64,000 nucleotides of DNA from an uncultured Eubacterium sp. (GTDB taxonomy: Bacteria > Bacillota > Clostridia > Lachnospirales > Lachnospiraceae): NCBI GenBank assembly GCA_947089855.1, contig CAMUML010000008.1, forward strand, positions 31,540 to 95,539, in the 5' to 3' direction. Below the pieces are notes generated by a model. That model was not told where the DNA came from. It did no database searches and saw only the letters and a list, made by a program, of their open reading frames with translations. Numbering within the stretch: position 1 is the stretch's first letter; each line of letters starts with the position of its first letter. The translations under genes and the position numbers were made by a program. Below are positions 35,492 through 43,733 of the stretch, piece by piece.

Positions 35492-35889
35492 CACGTTGTA
35501 TTTTTGGCCTTTGCTGGCCTGGTCCGTATATATTTTGGATAGGTAGAACAAAGCCCGGTCGGCCCACACTTTTAATTTTGCCAGCTGGATTTCGGTATCG
35601 ACCTGCGTGCCGTCGTCCAAAAGTACCCTTACGTCAAGGATGCCAAGCTTATCCTCCTCATGGAATTTACGCAGGCAGGGGTTTAGGATACGGGTCTTTC
35701 GAATGCTTGACGGGTCGAGGTGCAGGACAGCGGACAGGAAGCCCGTGCGTGCAGTTTCATCTTCCATGATTTCTTTAAAGGCAAAGTCTATTTTCGGTTT
35801 CATGATAAAAGTATCCATAAAAAGGAACCTTCTTTCAAACTTCCCAGGTTTACGAAAAAGTTTCTATTATTTGTTCCGGTTTTTGTTTT

Positions 35890-35917
35890 ATGATAGCACA
35901 GAAAGCCTGCAAGTCAA
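35890..35917 (-). promoter_or_regulatory. Sigma-A-type promoter of the transposase gene
   Basis: On the - strand, TTGACT (35917-35912) and TATCAT (35895-35890) are separated by 16 bases, ~70 bases upstream of the start codon. The spacing is slightly short but both boxes are close to consensus. Confidence 0.5.
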
Positions 35918-36105
35918 GAAATAATCATTAGGTACTTGTTAGCTGGCTTTTGATTGGTGGAAAATGGCAGAATCCAGAAAATGCTGTTTAGAAAAACATC
36001 CGTATCACTCCAAACAGGTATTTAAAATAGGAAAACAAATAGTTGGCAGCTGCATAAATGATTAGAAAAAGTAGAACAAAATATCCAGGAAAATAGTGTA
36101 CGCGC

Positions 36106-36132
36106 TATCAAAGAGTAACCTACTCTGCGATA
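36106..36132 (+). repeat. Left recombinase-flanking site (imperfect palindrome)
   Basis: TATCAAAGAGTA-ACC-TACTCTGCGATA: two 12-nt arms around a 3-nt centre. 22 bases (36112-36133) are identical, in inverted orientation, to 37520-37541 beyond the recombinase gene. The surrounding 35819-36327 gap (509 bases) is AT-rich and otherwise shows no gene; 36134-36250 is especially AT-rich and could hold a promoter, though I could not fix one. Confidence 0.6.
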
Positions 36133-36327
36133 AAAATAACCTGCAAAAACTATAATTATTTTACAAAATATTCATAATTTTGTCAATTCATATTTATAAA
36201 AAACCAAAAAACCAGTATTTTTTAATATGTATCAATAATGTAGTTTGGATTTAACACCAGTTTTTTGCGCGTTTGCAGGCAACGCAACTGCATTTCGCGT
36301 CAAAAGACTGGTCAGAGGAGGAAAGAT

Positions 36328-37470
36328 ATGCCGCGTAAAGGAGAAAATATTTATAAACGCAAGGATGGACGGTGGGAATTGCGGTTGATCAGCTTTTATG
36401 ACGAGGCTGGCAGGGCACATTATAAGTCATATTATGCGCCGAGTTATAAGGAGGCACGGCAGAAAAAGGCAGAATTGCTCAAGGCTGGCTGGCAGTCCGG
36501 TACAAAACCAGAAAAAAATAAAGAGACATTTAAAGCAATATGCCTACAGTGGCTAGGGCATGTCAGGCCGCTCGTAAAGGAATCTTCTTATGTAAAATAC
36601 CAGTATGCGGTGACAGTGCATATTATACCGGCATTGGGGGACTGGCAGCTATGCGGGATAGACACCCCTAGGATGGAAACGTTTTTCAATGCCCTTTTAA
36701 CCGGGGCGGATACGGCAGGCTGCGGGCTGTCCCCCAAAAGCGTTGCGGATATAAAGTCCATTGTCAGGCAGATTTTTGCGTATGCCGAGTCAAAGGGGCT
36801 GCCTGCAGGGTGCAATATTGAACATATCCGTATCAAGCAGGAGCAAAAACATATCCGTGTCTTGTCGTGTGAGGAACAGGCAATATTGGAAAACTACCTG
36901 CTAAAAGGGGATTCGTATGTCTGTTTCGGCATTTACTTGTGCCTATATTCCGGGATGCGCCTGGGTGAAATATGTGCGTTGCGTTGGGGCGATATTGACT
37001 TGGAGGCAGGTACGGTTTGGGTAGATAAGACGATGCAGCGCATCCGGGATGAGGAGCATACATCTGGAAAGAAAACAAAAGTTGTGGTGACAACAGCGAA
37101 AAGTGCATGCTCCATCCGCAGCATCCCACTGCCTGGGTTTTTGCACGACAAGATAAAACGGATGAAGCTTCCATGCCAGGACAATGCCTATGTCCTAACT
37201 GGTTCAGGTACTAGGTATATGGAGCCGCGCGCTTTGGAGTACCATTTTAAAAAGATTACCGCGGAATGTAAGATTGCAGATTTTAATTTTCATGGGCTGC
37301 GGCATACGTTTGCAACCAGGTGTGTGGAGCTTGGATTTGATATTAAAACGTTGAGCGAGATATTAGGGCATGCAAATGTCAATATTACGCTGAACCGTTA
37401 CGTGCATCCGTCGATGGAGCTAAAGCGGTCAAATATGGAACGGCTGGGCCGGATAACTGCCGTCAGGTGA
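36328..37470 (+). CDS. Tyrosine site-specific recombinase (phage-integrase family)
   Basis: 380 aa from the ATG at 36328, with SD AGAGGAGGAAAGAT (upstream in-frame starts lack one). The N-terminal ~55 residues are an arm-type DNA-binding/AP2-like segment (GENIYKRKDGRWELRLISFYDEAGR), ~60-160 a SAM-like core-binding domain, and ~195-380 the catalytic domain. All catalytic residues are present: Arg211 (SGMRLGE), Lys258, His322 and Arg325 (HGLRHTFA), His348 (LGHANV), and nucleophile Tyr358 (NRYVHP). It therefore should be active. It stands alone, with no excisionase, phage or conjugation genes, and is flanked by inverted copies of a 22-nt sequence, unlike an integrated element with direct att repeats. 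It is 193 bases upstream of the Tad operon start. Confidence 0.9.
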   Translation: MPRKGENIYKRKDGRWELRLISFYDEAGRAHYKSYYAPSYKEARQKKAELLKAGWQSGTKPEKNKETFKAICLQWLGHVRPLVKESSYVKYQYAVTVHIIPALGDWQLCGIDTPRMETFFNALLTGADTAGCGLSPKSVADIKSIVRQIFAYAESKGLPAGCNIEHIRIKQEQKHIRVLSCEEQAILENYLLKGDSYVCFGIYLCLYSGMRLGEICALRWGDIDLEAGTVWVDKTMQRIRDEEHTSGKKTKVVVTTAKSACSIRSIPLPGFLHDKIKRMKLPCQDNAYVLTGSGTRYMEPRALEYHFKKITAECKIADFNFHGLRHTFATRCVELGFDIKTLSEILGHANVNITLNRYVHPSMELKRSNMERLGRITAVR

Positions 37471-37516
37471 CCTGGTCTGTGTTGGGTTTCCTTTGGGTTT
37501 TCCTGGGGCTTTTGGG

Positions 37517-37551
37517 CCATTATCGCAGAGTAGGTTACTCTGCGATAATGG
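37517..37551 (+). repeat. Right recombinase-flanking site / terminator hairpin
   Basis: A perfect palindrome: 16-nt arms CCATTATCGCAGAGTA and complement around GGT, then CATTTTATTT. As RNA it is a strong stem with T-rich tail, so it may end recombinase transcription. As DNA it carries the same 22-nt sequence as the left site in opposite orientation (centre GGT versus ACC). Confidence 0.7.
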
Positions 37552-37644
37552 CATTTTATTTCTGTGGAGTATATGCTTTTATTTGAAAAATATGTATTTA
37601 TTTAAATAGTCAGAAACACTTCTGGAAAAGTGCTGGTGGATATT

Positions 37645-37653
37645 GGGGGGGGG
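37645..37653 (+). promoter_or_regulatory. G9 run in the ribosome-binding region of the first Tad gene
   Basis: Nine G end 10 bases before the ATG at 37664, and no other SD candidate is nearby. A TTG at 37643 overlaps the run and is in frame, in which case the run would be coding. Either way, changes in run length could alter expression of the first pilus gene. Confidence 0.55.
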
Positions 37654-37663
37654 CAGGCCGTTA

Positions 37664-38734
37664 ATGAAAATTAAACTTGCTGTATTTATGTCGGATAAAA
37701 CGTATTTGTCCAGGTTTACAGATATGGTTACGGTGCAGTATGCAGACAAAATAGAGCTATCCGTATTTACGCAGGCAGAAGGTGCAGCTGAAATCATTGC
37801 AAAAAGCAGGCCGGACATTGTGCTAGCAGAACAGGCGTTTTTAGAACAGCTGCCTGTGGGGTCCAGTACCAGTGAATTGGTATGTTTTACGGATCAAAAA
37901 GGCGTCAGGGAGTGGAATGGATACCAGGCGATCTGTAAATACCAGAAGCTGTCAGACATTTACCGGAATATTGCCGCCATTTATGCAGCAAAAATTGAAG
38001 CGGAAGCAATGGTGCTCAAGGGGGATGCTGAAAGCAAAAAGATCATTACCTTTTTTTCCGGGGCAGGCGGCGTAGGCGCTTCCACTGCAGCAGCAGCTTA
38101 TGCATACCGCCTGGCGGAACAAGGGGAGCAGGTGCTTTATTTAAATTTGGAACAGGCAGGGGCAGCGGATCTGTTTTTTTCTGCCGGAGGGGAAGACGAT
38201 TTTGGAAAGGTGATCTATTCGCTGGCTATGGCGGCCGGATCCCCTGCGGTGCGGATGGAAAGTGCATTGCGCCAGGATGCAAGCGGAGTTTATTTTTATG
38301 CGGCCTGTCCGTCGGCGCTGGATATGGCAGAACTTAGCCAGGATATGATGGAACGGATGTTTGAACAGCTTAGTGTCCTGTCGTTGTTCCGATGGATCAT
38401 TGTAGATATGGATTTTCAGCTTGACACTAGGACGTATATGCAGATAGAGCGGTCGTATGCAGTATTTTTTGTTTCGGACGGCAGCGATATGGCGAATGCA
38501 AAGCTGAAACGGAAACTGGATGCCCTGGAAATCATGGCACAGCAACGGGAAAAGATGCTGCTGAACCGTATTTTTATCCTTTATAACCGTTTCAGCAGCA
38601 AAAGCGGAAAGAAGCTGCAGGGCAGTGCGTTTAAAGAAATTGGCGGCATCCACCGGTTTGCAGATGCGGGGGCAGGGGATTTGCTAAAGCTTTTGGCACA
38701 AAGTGAAGTGTTCCAGGAGATACAGCAATGCTGA
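37664..38734 (+). CDS. tadZ: TadZ/CpaE-like pilus-assembly ATPase
   Basis: 356 aa from the ATG at 37664. Residues ~1-115 form a receiver-like N-terminal domain (KIKLAVFMSDKTYLSRFTDM...SRPDIVLAEQ) without an obvious phospho-acceptor. Residues ~125-350 resemble the ParA/MinD fold used by TadZ/CpaE to place the pilus machine at a cell site. The P-loop reads SGAGGVGASTAAAAYAY: the deviant Walker-A lysine (KGGVGK) is replaced, so ATP hydrolysis may be weak or absent, as reported for some TadZ proteins. The Walker-B-like IIVDMDFQLD is present. It is first in the Tad gene run; the tadA-like gene starts 15 bases after its stop. The identity rests on fold features and position rather than strong motifs. 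Confidence 0.8.
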   Translation: MKIKLAVFMSDKTYLSRFTDMVTVQYADKIELSVFTQAEGAAEIIAKSRPDIVLAEQAFLEQLPVGSSTSELVCFTDQKGVREWNGYQAICKYQKLSDIYRNIAAIYAAKIEAEAMVLKGDAESKKIITFFSGAGGVGASTAAAAYAYRLAEQGEQVLYLNLEQAGAADLFFSAGGEDDFGKVIYSLAMAAGSPAVRMESALRQDASGVYFYAACPSALDMAELSQDMMERMFEQLSVLSLFRWIIVDMDFQLDTRTYMQIERSYAVFFVSDGSDMANAKLKRKLDALEIMAQQREKMLLNRIFILYNRFSSKSGKKLQGSAFKEIGGIHRFADAGAGDLLKLLAQSEVFQEIQQC

Positions 38735-38749
38735 AGCGGGGTACTTGTT

Positions 38750-39988
38750 ATGACAAAGGAAGAAGAAAAGAAGCTGATTGACGAAGTGCGGCAGTTTATT
38801 GTGGAATCCTGCCCACTGAGCCAGCTGTCGGACGATGAGCTGGAAGGCCGTATTGAAGCGGCGGTTACCAAAAAGCTGAATGGCCGTTATTGTGCGATCA
38901 GCCAGAAAGTCAGTATTGCGCAACAGGTATATAGTGCCATCCGCGGCCTTGGGATTTTAGACAGTATTTTAAAAGATAATTCTATTACAGAAGTTATGAT
39001 CAATGGTCCTGGCCATATTTTTGTAGAGCGAAACGGAAAGGTGCAAAGGATTGAGGAAACGTTTGAAAACGAAAAACGGCTGGAGGATATTATCCAGCGT
39101 ATTGTAGGGACAGCAGGGCGGGAAGTCAACCAGTCCAGCCCGATCGTGGATGCACGGCTGGAAGACGGATCCAGGGTCAATGTAGTGCTGCCGCCAATTT
39201 CCCTTGTTGGGCCAGTTGTTACGATCCGTAAATTTTCGAAAACGCCAATGACGGTTGGGCAGTTGATAAAATATGGTTCGATTACCGAAAAGATCGCGGA
39301 TGTCCTGCGCATCTTGGTAGAGGCAAAGTACAATATTTTTATTGCAGGCGGTACAGGTTCCGGAAAAACCACGTTTTTAAATGCACTTTCCAATTTTATA
39401 CCGAAAGACGAACGCATTATTACAATTGAGGATTCTGCGGAACTTCAAATTGCTAATATCGCTAATTTAGTCAGCTTGGAGACAAGGAATGCGAACAGTG
39501 CAGGAGTTGGGCAGGTTTCCATGCGGGATTTAATTAAGGCGTCGCTGCGTATGCGGCCGGAACGTATTATTGTGGGCGAAGTGCGTGGTGGGGAAGCGTT
39601 GGATATGCTGCAGGCTATGAATACGGGCCATGACGGTTCCTTATCAACCGGGCATGCAAATTCAACAGCAGATATGTTAAGCCGTCTGGAAACAATGGTG
39701 CTGCAGGGGTCTTCCGGGATGCCGCTTGCAGCGATACAGATGCAGATCGCATCGGCGCTTGACATTATTATCCATCTTTCACGTTTGCGCGACCATACCA
39801 GAAAGACGATGGCGATCACAGAAGTACTGGATGTGCAGAATGGGCAGATTCAATTAAACCCCCTTTATCTTTTTGAAGAAGATGCATCCAGTACGTTGGA
39901 ACATGTATCAGGTGAATTAAAACGCACTGCAAACCCAATGAAAAATACATATAAACTGCGTTTATCAGGATACCGGGCTGAAATTTAA
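38750..39988 (+). CDS. tadA: TadA/CpaF-type secretion ATPase
   Basis: 412 aa, the usual length. It is the hexameric motor that powers extension (and often retraction) of Tad pili at the cytoplasmic face. An N-terminal helical domain (~1-95) is followed by the N2-type region with SITEVMINGPGHIFVERNGK and DGSRVNVVLPPISLVGP, Walker A GGTGSGKTT (Lys206), Asp box ITIEDSAELQ, Walker B IIVGEVRGGEALDMLQAMNTGHDGS, and the His box STGHANS. All catalytic features are intact. The ATG at 38750 has a weak SD (GGGG), as expected for a translationally coupled gene 15 bases after the previous stop. It is the most strongly supported member of the pilus locus. Confidence 0.94.
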   Translation: MTKEEEKKLIDEVRQFIVESCPLSQLSDDELEGRIEAAVTKKLNGRYCAISQKVSIAQQVYSAIRGLGILDSILKDNSITEVMINGPGHIFVERNGKVQRIEETFENEKRLEDIIQRIVGTAGREVNQSSPIVDARLEDGSRVNVVLPPISLVGPVVTIRKFSKTPMTVGQLIKYGSITEKIADVLRILVEAKYNIFIAGGTGSGKTTFLNALSNFIPKDERIITIEDSAELQIANIANLVSLETRNANSAGVGQVSMRDLIKASLRMRPERIIVGEVRGGEALDMLQAMNTGHDGSLSTGHANSTADMLSRLETMVLQGSSGMPLAAIQMQIASALDIIIHLSRLRDHTRKTMAITEVLDVQNGQIQLNPLYLFEEDASSTLEHVSGELKRTANPMKNTYKLRLSGYRAEI

Positions 39989-40025
39989 AGGCAGTCAAGG
40001 GATGGAGTAAAGGAGTGTAAAATAA

Positions 40026-40724
40026 ATGGCAGGGCAAAATAGCGGCTTTGATTTTGCGGTTCCAGGGGAGGAGGAAGCATCTGGGCAGGATATGGTATCA
40101 ATGCCTGCCCAGGAAGCGCCACCCACCAGGCAGGTATCGCTGCTTTGGTTGCTGCAGCACTACAATAAAGAAAATGCTGCGGCTTATAAATTGCAGCGGG
40201 CAAGGAAAAAAGCGGAAAAGCAAGGCCAAAAATCTGGTAAAAAAGCCGTCAGGCAAGGAAAAAAGGAACCTGAAGTACCTGATGCCGACGGGCCTGTTGA
40301 TCCTGCGTCGGCCTCTGGTGCAGCTCCAGCCAGCCGGGGGCAGCGTGTACCGGCAAAGGCCGATAATTTTGGGGAAACTGTCTATATTGAAAGGGACAGC
40401 AGGCCCGGGCTTGTGGGCAGCCAGGCGTTGGTTCAGGCGTCTTTGGAATGTATTGGGTACGGACAAACCGTTGCCCTGGCAAAAGTGCCGTTTTTGATTG
40501 GCCGGAGCAAACAGGGGGTTGATTTATGCATTGCAGATAATAAAACGGTTGGCCGGACGCATGCCGTTATTACCTTCCGTTGCGGACAATACTGCATTAC
40601 TGATTTAAAATCACTAAACCATGTCTATATAGATGGGGTGCCGGTAGAACCAGAAGTAGAAACGCCGATCCACGACGGATGCAGGATTGCATTGGGAAAT
40701 GAAGAGTTTATTTTCCATTTGTAA
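40026..40724 (+). CDS. FHA-domain protein of the Tad locus
   Basis: 232 aa; ATG after AAAGGAGTGTAAAATAA. Residues 1-60 are variable, ~55-80 is a Lys/Arg/Gln-rich helix (AYKLQRARKKAEKQGQKSGKK), and ~115-125 holds GETVYIE, a short acidic Thr motif like the phospho-switch in front of FHA domains of GarA-type proteins. Residues ~145-232 are the FHA domain with LIGRSKQGVDL, GRTHAVITF and LNHVYIDGVPV. No membrane segment, so cytosolic. FHA binds phosphothreonine, possibly its own N-terminal motif or that of the kinase at 51022. Its place between the ATPase and the platform genes suggests phosphorylation-controlled assembly (inference). Confidence 0.82.
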   Translation: MAGQNSGFDFAVPGEEEASGQDMVSMPAQEAPPTRQVSLLWLLQHYNKENAAAYKLQRARKKAEKQGQKSGKKAVRQGKKEPEVPDADGPVDPASASGAAPASRGQRVPAKADNFGETVYIERDSRPGLVGSQALVQASLECIGYGQTVALAKVPFLIGRSKQGVDLCIADNKTVGRTHAVITFRCGQYCITDLKSLNHVYIDGVPVEPEVETPIHDGCRIALGNEEFIFHL

Positions 40725-40782
40725 ACCGGGTGCAAGCAGCATTTGTATTTATAGAAAATTTGTACTTAGAAAGGGATTATTG

Positions 40783-41910
40783 TTGGGTCAAATAAAATTA
40801 GTTTCCATCGCAAACCGGACATTTTTTACATATACCTTATCACCAGACGAAGTATTAGACCAGGCCACATTAGGGATGTTGGAAAATAATATAATTTGTG
40901 GCCTGCTGCCAGTCCATTTCCTGCAAAAAGACGACCAGCGGATTTTAAAATACGATATTACCCAGATGCTGGCTTTTGCAGATTTCCTGCAAGGGGACAG
41001 GGATGGGATGAAGCTGGTGCTGGCTTTCAAGAGTATGGCAGATGCAATTTTAGATGCGCAGGAATATATGATAGAAGAACGCTCGTTTTTGTTTGGGATG
41101 GATACGGTTTATATAGGGCAGGATGGAACCGGGCAGTTGGTATGCCTTCCGGTGGAAAAAAAGCAGGGTGAAGGGTTTGCACAGTTTTGTATGCAGACCG
41201 TACAGCAGCAGGCAGTTGCACGGCATTTAAAAAACGGGCCGTTGGCATCGATTTATACGTATTTGTGCGGCAAAGCATTTTCTGTCAAAGAGTTTTCCAG
41301 CCTGTTAGGCCAGGTGGAACTCCAATCGGCGATCGCCCCAGGCCAGTCGGCCAAGCAGGGAAGCCAGCCTGTGGAACCAGTTATCCTTTCTGGGCGCAAA
41401 CAAACAGGGGCAAAAAAACAGGAGCCAGTAATTTTATCGGGCAAGGGATTAAAAAACCGGCAAAATATACAAGATCCTGTTGGCCACAGGGATGGGAAGC
41501 CGGCCAAAAAGCAAAAGCCGCAGGGGCCGGTGATCCTGTCTGGCAGCGGGCGTGTACAGCAGCCTTTGCCAAAAGGGCAGGAAACCAGGCAGGGTTCGGC
41601 AGGCGCAGGCCAGGCGCAGGGGTGTTTGTACCGGGTTGCTACGAGGGAAAAAATAGCAGTCACAAAGGCTGTATTCCGGATTGGCAAGAGCAGGGAAGGG
41701 AATGATGCCTGTATTCAAGGCAATCATTCTGTTAGCAGGCACCATGCGGTTATTATCCAGCAGGAAGGCTATTTTTATATCGTGGATACCGGTTCGTTAA
41801 ACCATACTTATATTGGCGGGAAAAGGATCCCTGTCAAACAGCCGGTGCCGCTGTCCAATGGGATGAAGATTAGCCTGTCTGACGAAAAATTTATATTTTT
41901 AACGGAATAG
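40783..41910 (+). CDS. DUF6382-type plus FHA-domain protein
   Basis: 375 aa, starting at TTG 40783, 7 bases after AAGGG; longer in-frame starts overlap the previous gene and have no SD. Residues ~1-175 match the N-terminal module I recall as DUF6382 (FFTYTLSPDE, LEYDITQML-like YDITQMLAFADFLQ, SFLFGMDTVYIGQDGTGQLVCLPV), which usually precedes an FHA domain in Firmicutes. A basic, Gly-rich linker (~180-285) carries three PVILSG motifs. Residues ~290-375 are an FHA domain (FRIGKSREGNDACI, SRHHAVIIQ, LNHTYIGGKRI) with the full S-R-x-H core, so phosphothreonine binding is likely. A cytosolic partner of the pilus machine is inferred from context. Confidence 0.8.
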   Translation: MGQIKLVSIANRTFFTYTLSPDEVLDQATLGMLENNIICGLLPVHFLQKDDQRILKYDITQMLAFADFLQGDRDGMKLVLAFKSMADAILDAQEYMIEERSFLFGMDTVYIGQDGTGQLVCLPVEKKQGEGFAQFCMQTVQQQAVARHLKNGPLASIYTYLCGKAFSVKEFSSLLGQVELQSAIAPGQSAKQGSQPVEPVILSGRKQTGAKKQEPVILSGKGLKNRQNIQDPVGHRDGKPAKKQKPQGPVILSGSGRVQQPLPKGQETRQGSAGAGQAQGCLYRVATREKIAVTKAVFRIGKSREGNDACIQGNHSVSRHHAVIIQQEGYFYIVDTGSLNHTYIGGKRIPVKQPVPLSNGMKISLSDEKFIFLTE

Positions 41911-41921
41911 GGGGGAACTGG

Positions 41922-42806
41922 TTGAAAGGGCAAGGGAAAAAGGCAGAGGCAGCAAAGGGTAAGGAAAAAAAGGGGAAGGAGCCGCAGTATTTAAAAACGC
42001 ACTCGGGTATGATAATGCTAAATTACCGGGTCTATCATATGGGAATTTTAGAAAAAGCCTTTTATTTTCTATTGGCATTTGCGGCAGGGGCTTTTGTAGG
42101 CTACCTGTTTTATGGGGGAGTTGGTGCAGATGAATTTGGGGATCCAACCCAATTTACCTATATATGGAATGCAGTAGTTATGGCAGGGGCTGGGATGGCT
42201 GCGGGGGTAGCATTCCTTCCGATCCGGACACAGCAGCTGCGGGTAGCCAGGCAGGATAAACTAAAAAGGCAGTTCCGGGATATGCTGGAAGCAGTGACGA
42301 CATCCTTGGGGGCAGGAAAAAATGTGCCAGAATCTTTTGCAGCCGCTTTTGAGGATTTGCAAAACCAGTATGAAGAAGGCGCTTATATTCTGCATGAATT
42401 AAAGGCCATCAACGTTGGCTTGGCGAATAATATCAATATAGAAGCGCTGCTGGCAGATTTTGGGGCAAGGAGCGGCTGCGAGGATGTTGCTGATTTTGCA
42501 AATGTATTTGAGATCTGCTTCCGAAAGGGTGGGAATATAAAAGAAACCGTGCGCATTACCTATGAAATTATCAGTGACAAAATGAATGTATTGGAAGAAG
42601 TAGAAACCATCGTTGCCGGAAGCAAATCCCAGCAGATGCTGATGCTGTTTATGCCAATTATTTTAATTGCACTGATCAAACTGTCCAGTGCGGAATTTGC
42701 GGCAAATTTTACGACGCCAGCAGGGCTTTTGGCTACAACGGCCGGGGCAGCGACCTTTATTTTGTCCTATTTCGTTGGCAGGCGGGTATTGGATATTAAA
42801 GTATAA
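41922..42806 (+). CDS. tadB: TadB-like inner-membrane platform protein
   Basis: 294 aa from TTG 41922, with GGGGGG 5 bases upstream; the start lies 11 bases after the previous stop. A basic, Lys-rich cytosolic head (1-30) is followed by two membrane helices (~45-66 and ~80-100), the T2SS-F cytoplasmic domain (~115-235; LKRQFRDMLEAVTTSLGAGKNVPESF and FEICFRKGGNIKETV are typical), and two C-terminal helices (~240-262 and ~270-287). With TadC it forms the membrane platform on which the TadA motor acts and pilin is inserted. Normal length for Gram-positive TadB. Confidence 0.88.
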   Translation: MKGQGKKAEAAKGKEKKGKEPQYLKTHSGMIMLNYRVYHMGILEKAFYFLLAFAAGAFVGYLFYGGVGADEFGDPTQFTYIWNAVVMAGAGMAAGVAFLPIRTQQLRVARQDKLKRQFRDMLEAVTTSLGAGKNVPESFAAAFEDLQNQYEEGAYILHELKAINVGLANNINIEALLADFGARSGCEDVADFANVFEICFRKGGNIKETVRITYEIISDKMNVLEEVETIVAGSKSQQMLMLFMPIILIALIKLSSAEFAANFTTPAGLLATTAGAATFILSYFVGRRVLDIKV

Positions 42807-42819
42807 GGAGGGGGCAGTT

Positions 42820-43698
42820 TTGCAGATGGTTTATCCGGCTGATTGGGCCGTACTGGGGTTTGGCGCTGCCGTATTGGCCGTATGGCTGGTGCTGTATGTA
42901 AAGGGCCGCAAATATGCCAGCCTGTTTGACCGGCTGCCTGCGCAAGACTATCCGATGAAAGAACTCTATTTTGTCGGATATGCGCTGCTAAAAGTGGTCA
43001 AGAAAAGCTACAAATCAGCAAAAGACCGGACAAGGCGCAAGCAGCTGGCAGTATTGTACCAGGAAAAATACGCAGAATACTACCTGCGTGCCGTGTATTG
43101 CAAACAGGCTACAATGGCACTGCTGGTACTGGCATTTGCAGCGCCGATGTACTGTATTGCGGAAGGTTCTGTTTTAATGTTTTTTGTAGTAGTAGCAGGC
43201 GCAGGCGGAACGTATTACTATTATGGAGAGACAACCGTATCCAAAATAGAACAAAGGGGGCAGGAGCTATTGTCCGCTTTCCCAAATGTAACGTCAAAAC
43301 TCGCGTTATTGATCAATTCCGGCATGATCTTGCGGGAAGCATGGGAACGGGCGGCAGGGTCAGGAGATGGCCCCCTATACCGGGAAATGCGCGCCAGCAT
43401 CGTACAAATGCGCAACGGGTGGCCAGAAGCTGATGCACTATTCGCATTTGGCCAGCGCTGCATGGTTCCGGAAATTAAAAAATTTACCTCTACTTTGATA
43501 CAGGGGGCAACCAAAGGGAATCAAGAGCTTGCAGCCATGCTGGCCCGCCAGAGCAAAGAAGTATGGGAGTTAAAAAAACAAATGGTACGCAGGCAGGGCG
43601 AAATGGCTAACAATAAGCTGATGATCCCAATTTTTCTTACATTTATCGGTATATTAATTATGGTCATAGTGCCGATCTTTTCCAATCTGGGTGCCTGA
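42820..43698 (+). CDS. tadC: TadC-like inner-membrane platform protein
   Basis: 292 aa. A TTG at 42820 is 5 bases after AGGAGGGGG; the ATG at 42826 is an alternative. First membrane helix at ~8-28 (VLGFGAAVLAVWLVLYV), two more at ~100-145, then the T2SS-F domain (ELLSAFPNVTSKLALLINSGMILREAWERAA; STLIQGATKGNQELAAML), and a last helix LMIPIFLTFIGILIMVIVPIF. Partner of the TadB-like protein encoded immediately upstream (14-base gap). The MANNKLMIPI block before the last helix is usual in TadC. No oddities. Confidence 0.88.
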   Translation: MQMVYPADWAVLGFGAAVLAVWLVLYVKGRKYASLFDRLPAQDYPMKELYFVGYALLKVVKKSYKSAKDRTRRKQLAVLYQEKYAEYYLRAVYCKQATMALLVLAFAAPMYCIAEGSVLMFFVVVAGAGGTYYYYGETTVSKIEQRGQELLSAFPNVTSKLALLINSGMILREAWERAAGSGDGPLYREMRASIVQMRNGWPEADALFAFGQRCMVPEIKKFTSTLIQGATKGNQELAAMLARQSKEVWELKKQMVRRQGEMANNKLMIPIFLTFIGILIMVIVPIFSNLGA

Positions 43699-43733
43699 CC
43701 ATAATGATATAAAAACAAAAAGGAGGATTCAAA

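Larger units (their letters stand above)
34941..35818 (-). pseudogene. PD-(D/E)XK-family transposase/nuclease, disrupted by a small insertion
   Basis: Read on the - strand, the N-terminal part (35818 down to 35492) encodes MDTFIMKPKIDFAFKEIM, then DVRVLLDDGTQVDTEIQL and WADRALFYLSKIYTDQ, characteristic of the Rpn/PDDEXK_2 transposase-like nuclease family; Asp and the later E-x-Q are the catalytic signature. The rest (35386 down to ~34941) continues in another frame with ISILDFILFE...HILEDTRHFPFSDKMEFHVIELPKLP. The break is exactly at a ~105-bp insertion with inverted ends, which adds a stop and shifts the frame. The C-terminal end also looks abnormal (CVVKTKSCKLVTCLLF instead of a helical tail). 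Such genes are scattered mobile remnants in Clostridia; no active role is expected. Confidence 0.8.

Noticed and set aside
36106-37551. The recombinase segment as an integrated mobile element with attL/attR
   Set aside because: Flanking sites match best in inverted, not direct, orientation, and there is no cargo, excisionase or replication gene between them. A direct-repeat reading is 19 of 22 and cannot be fully excluded because the sites are near-palindromic.
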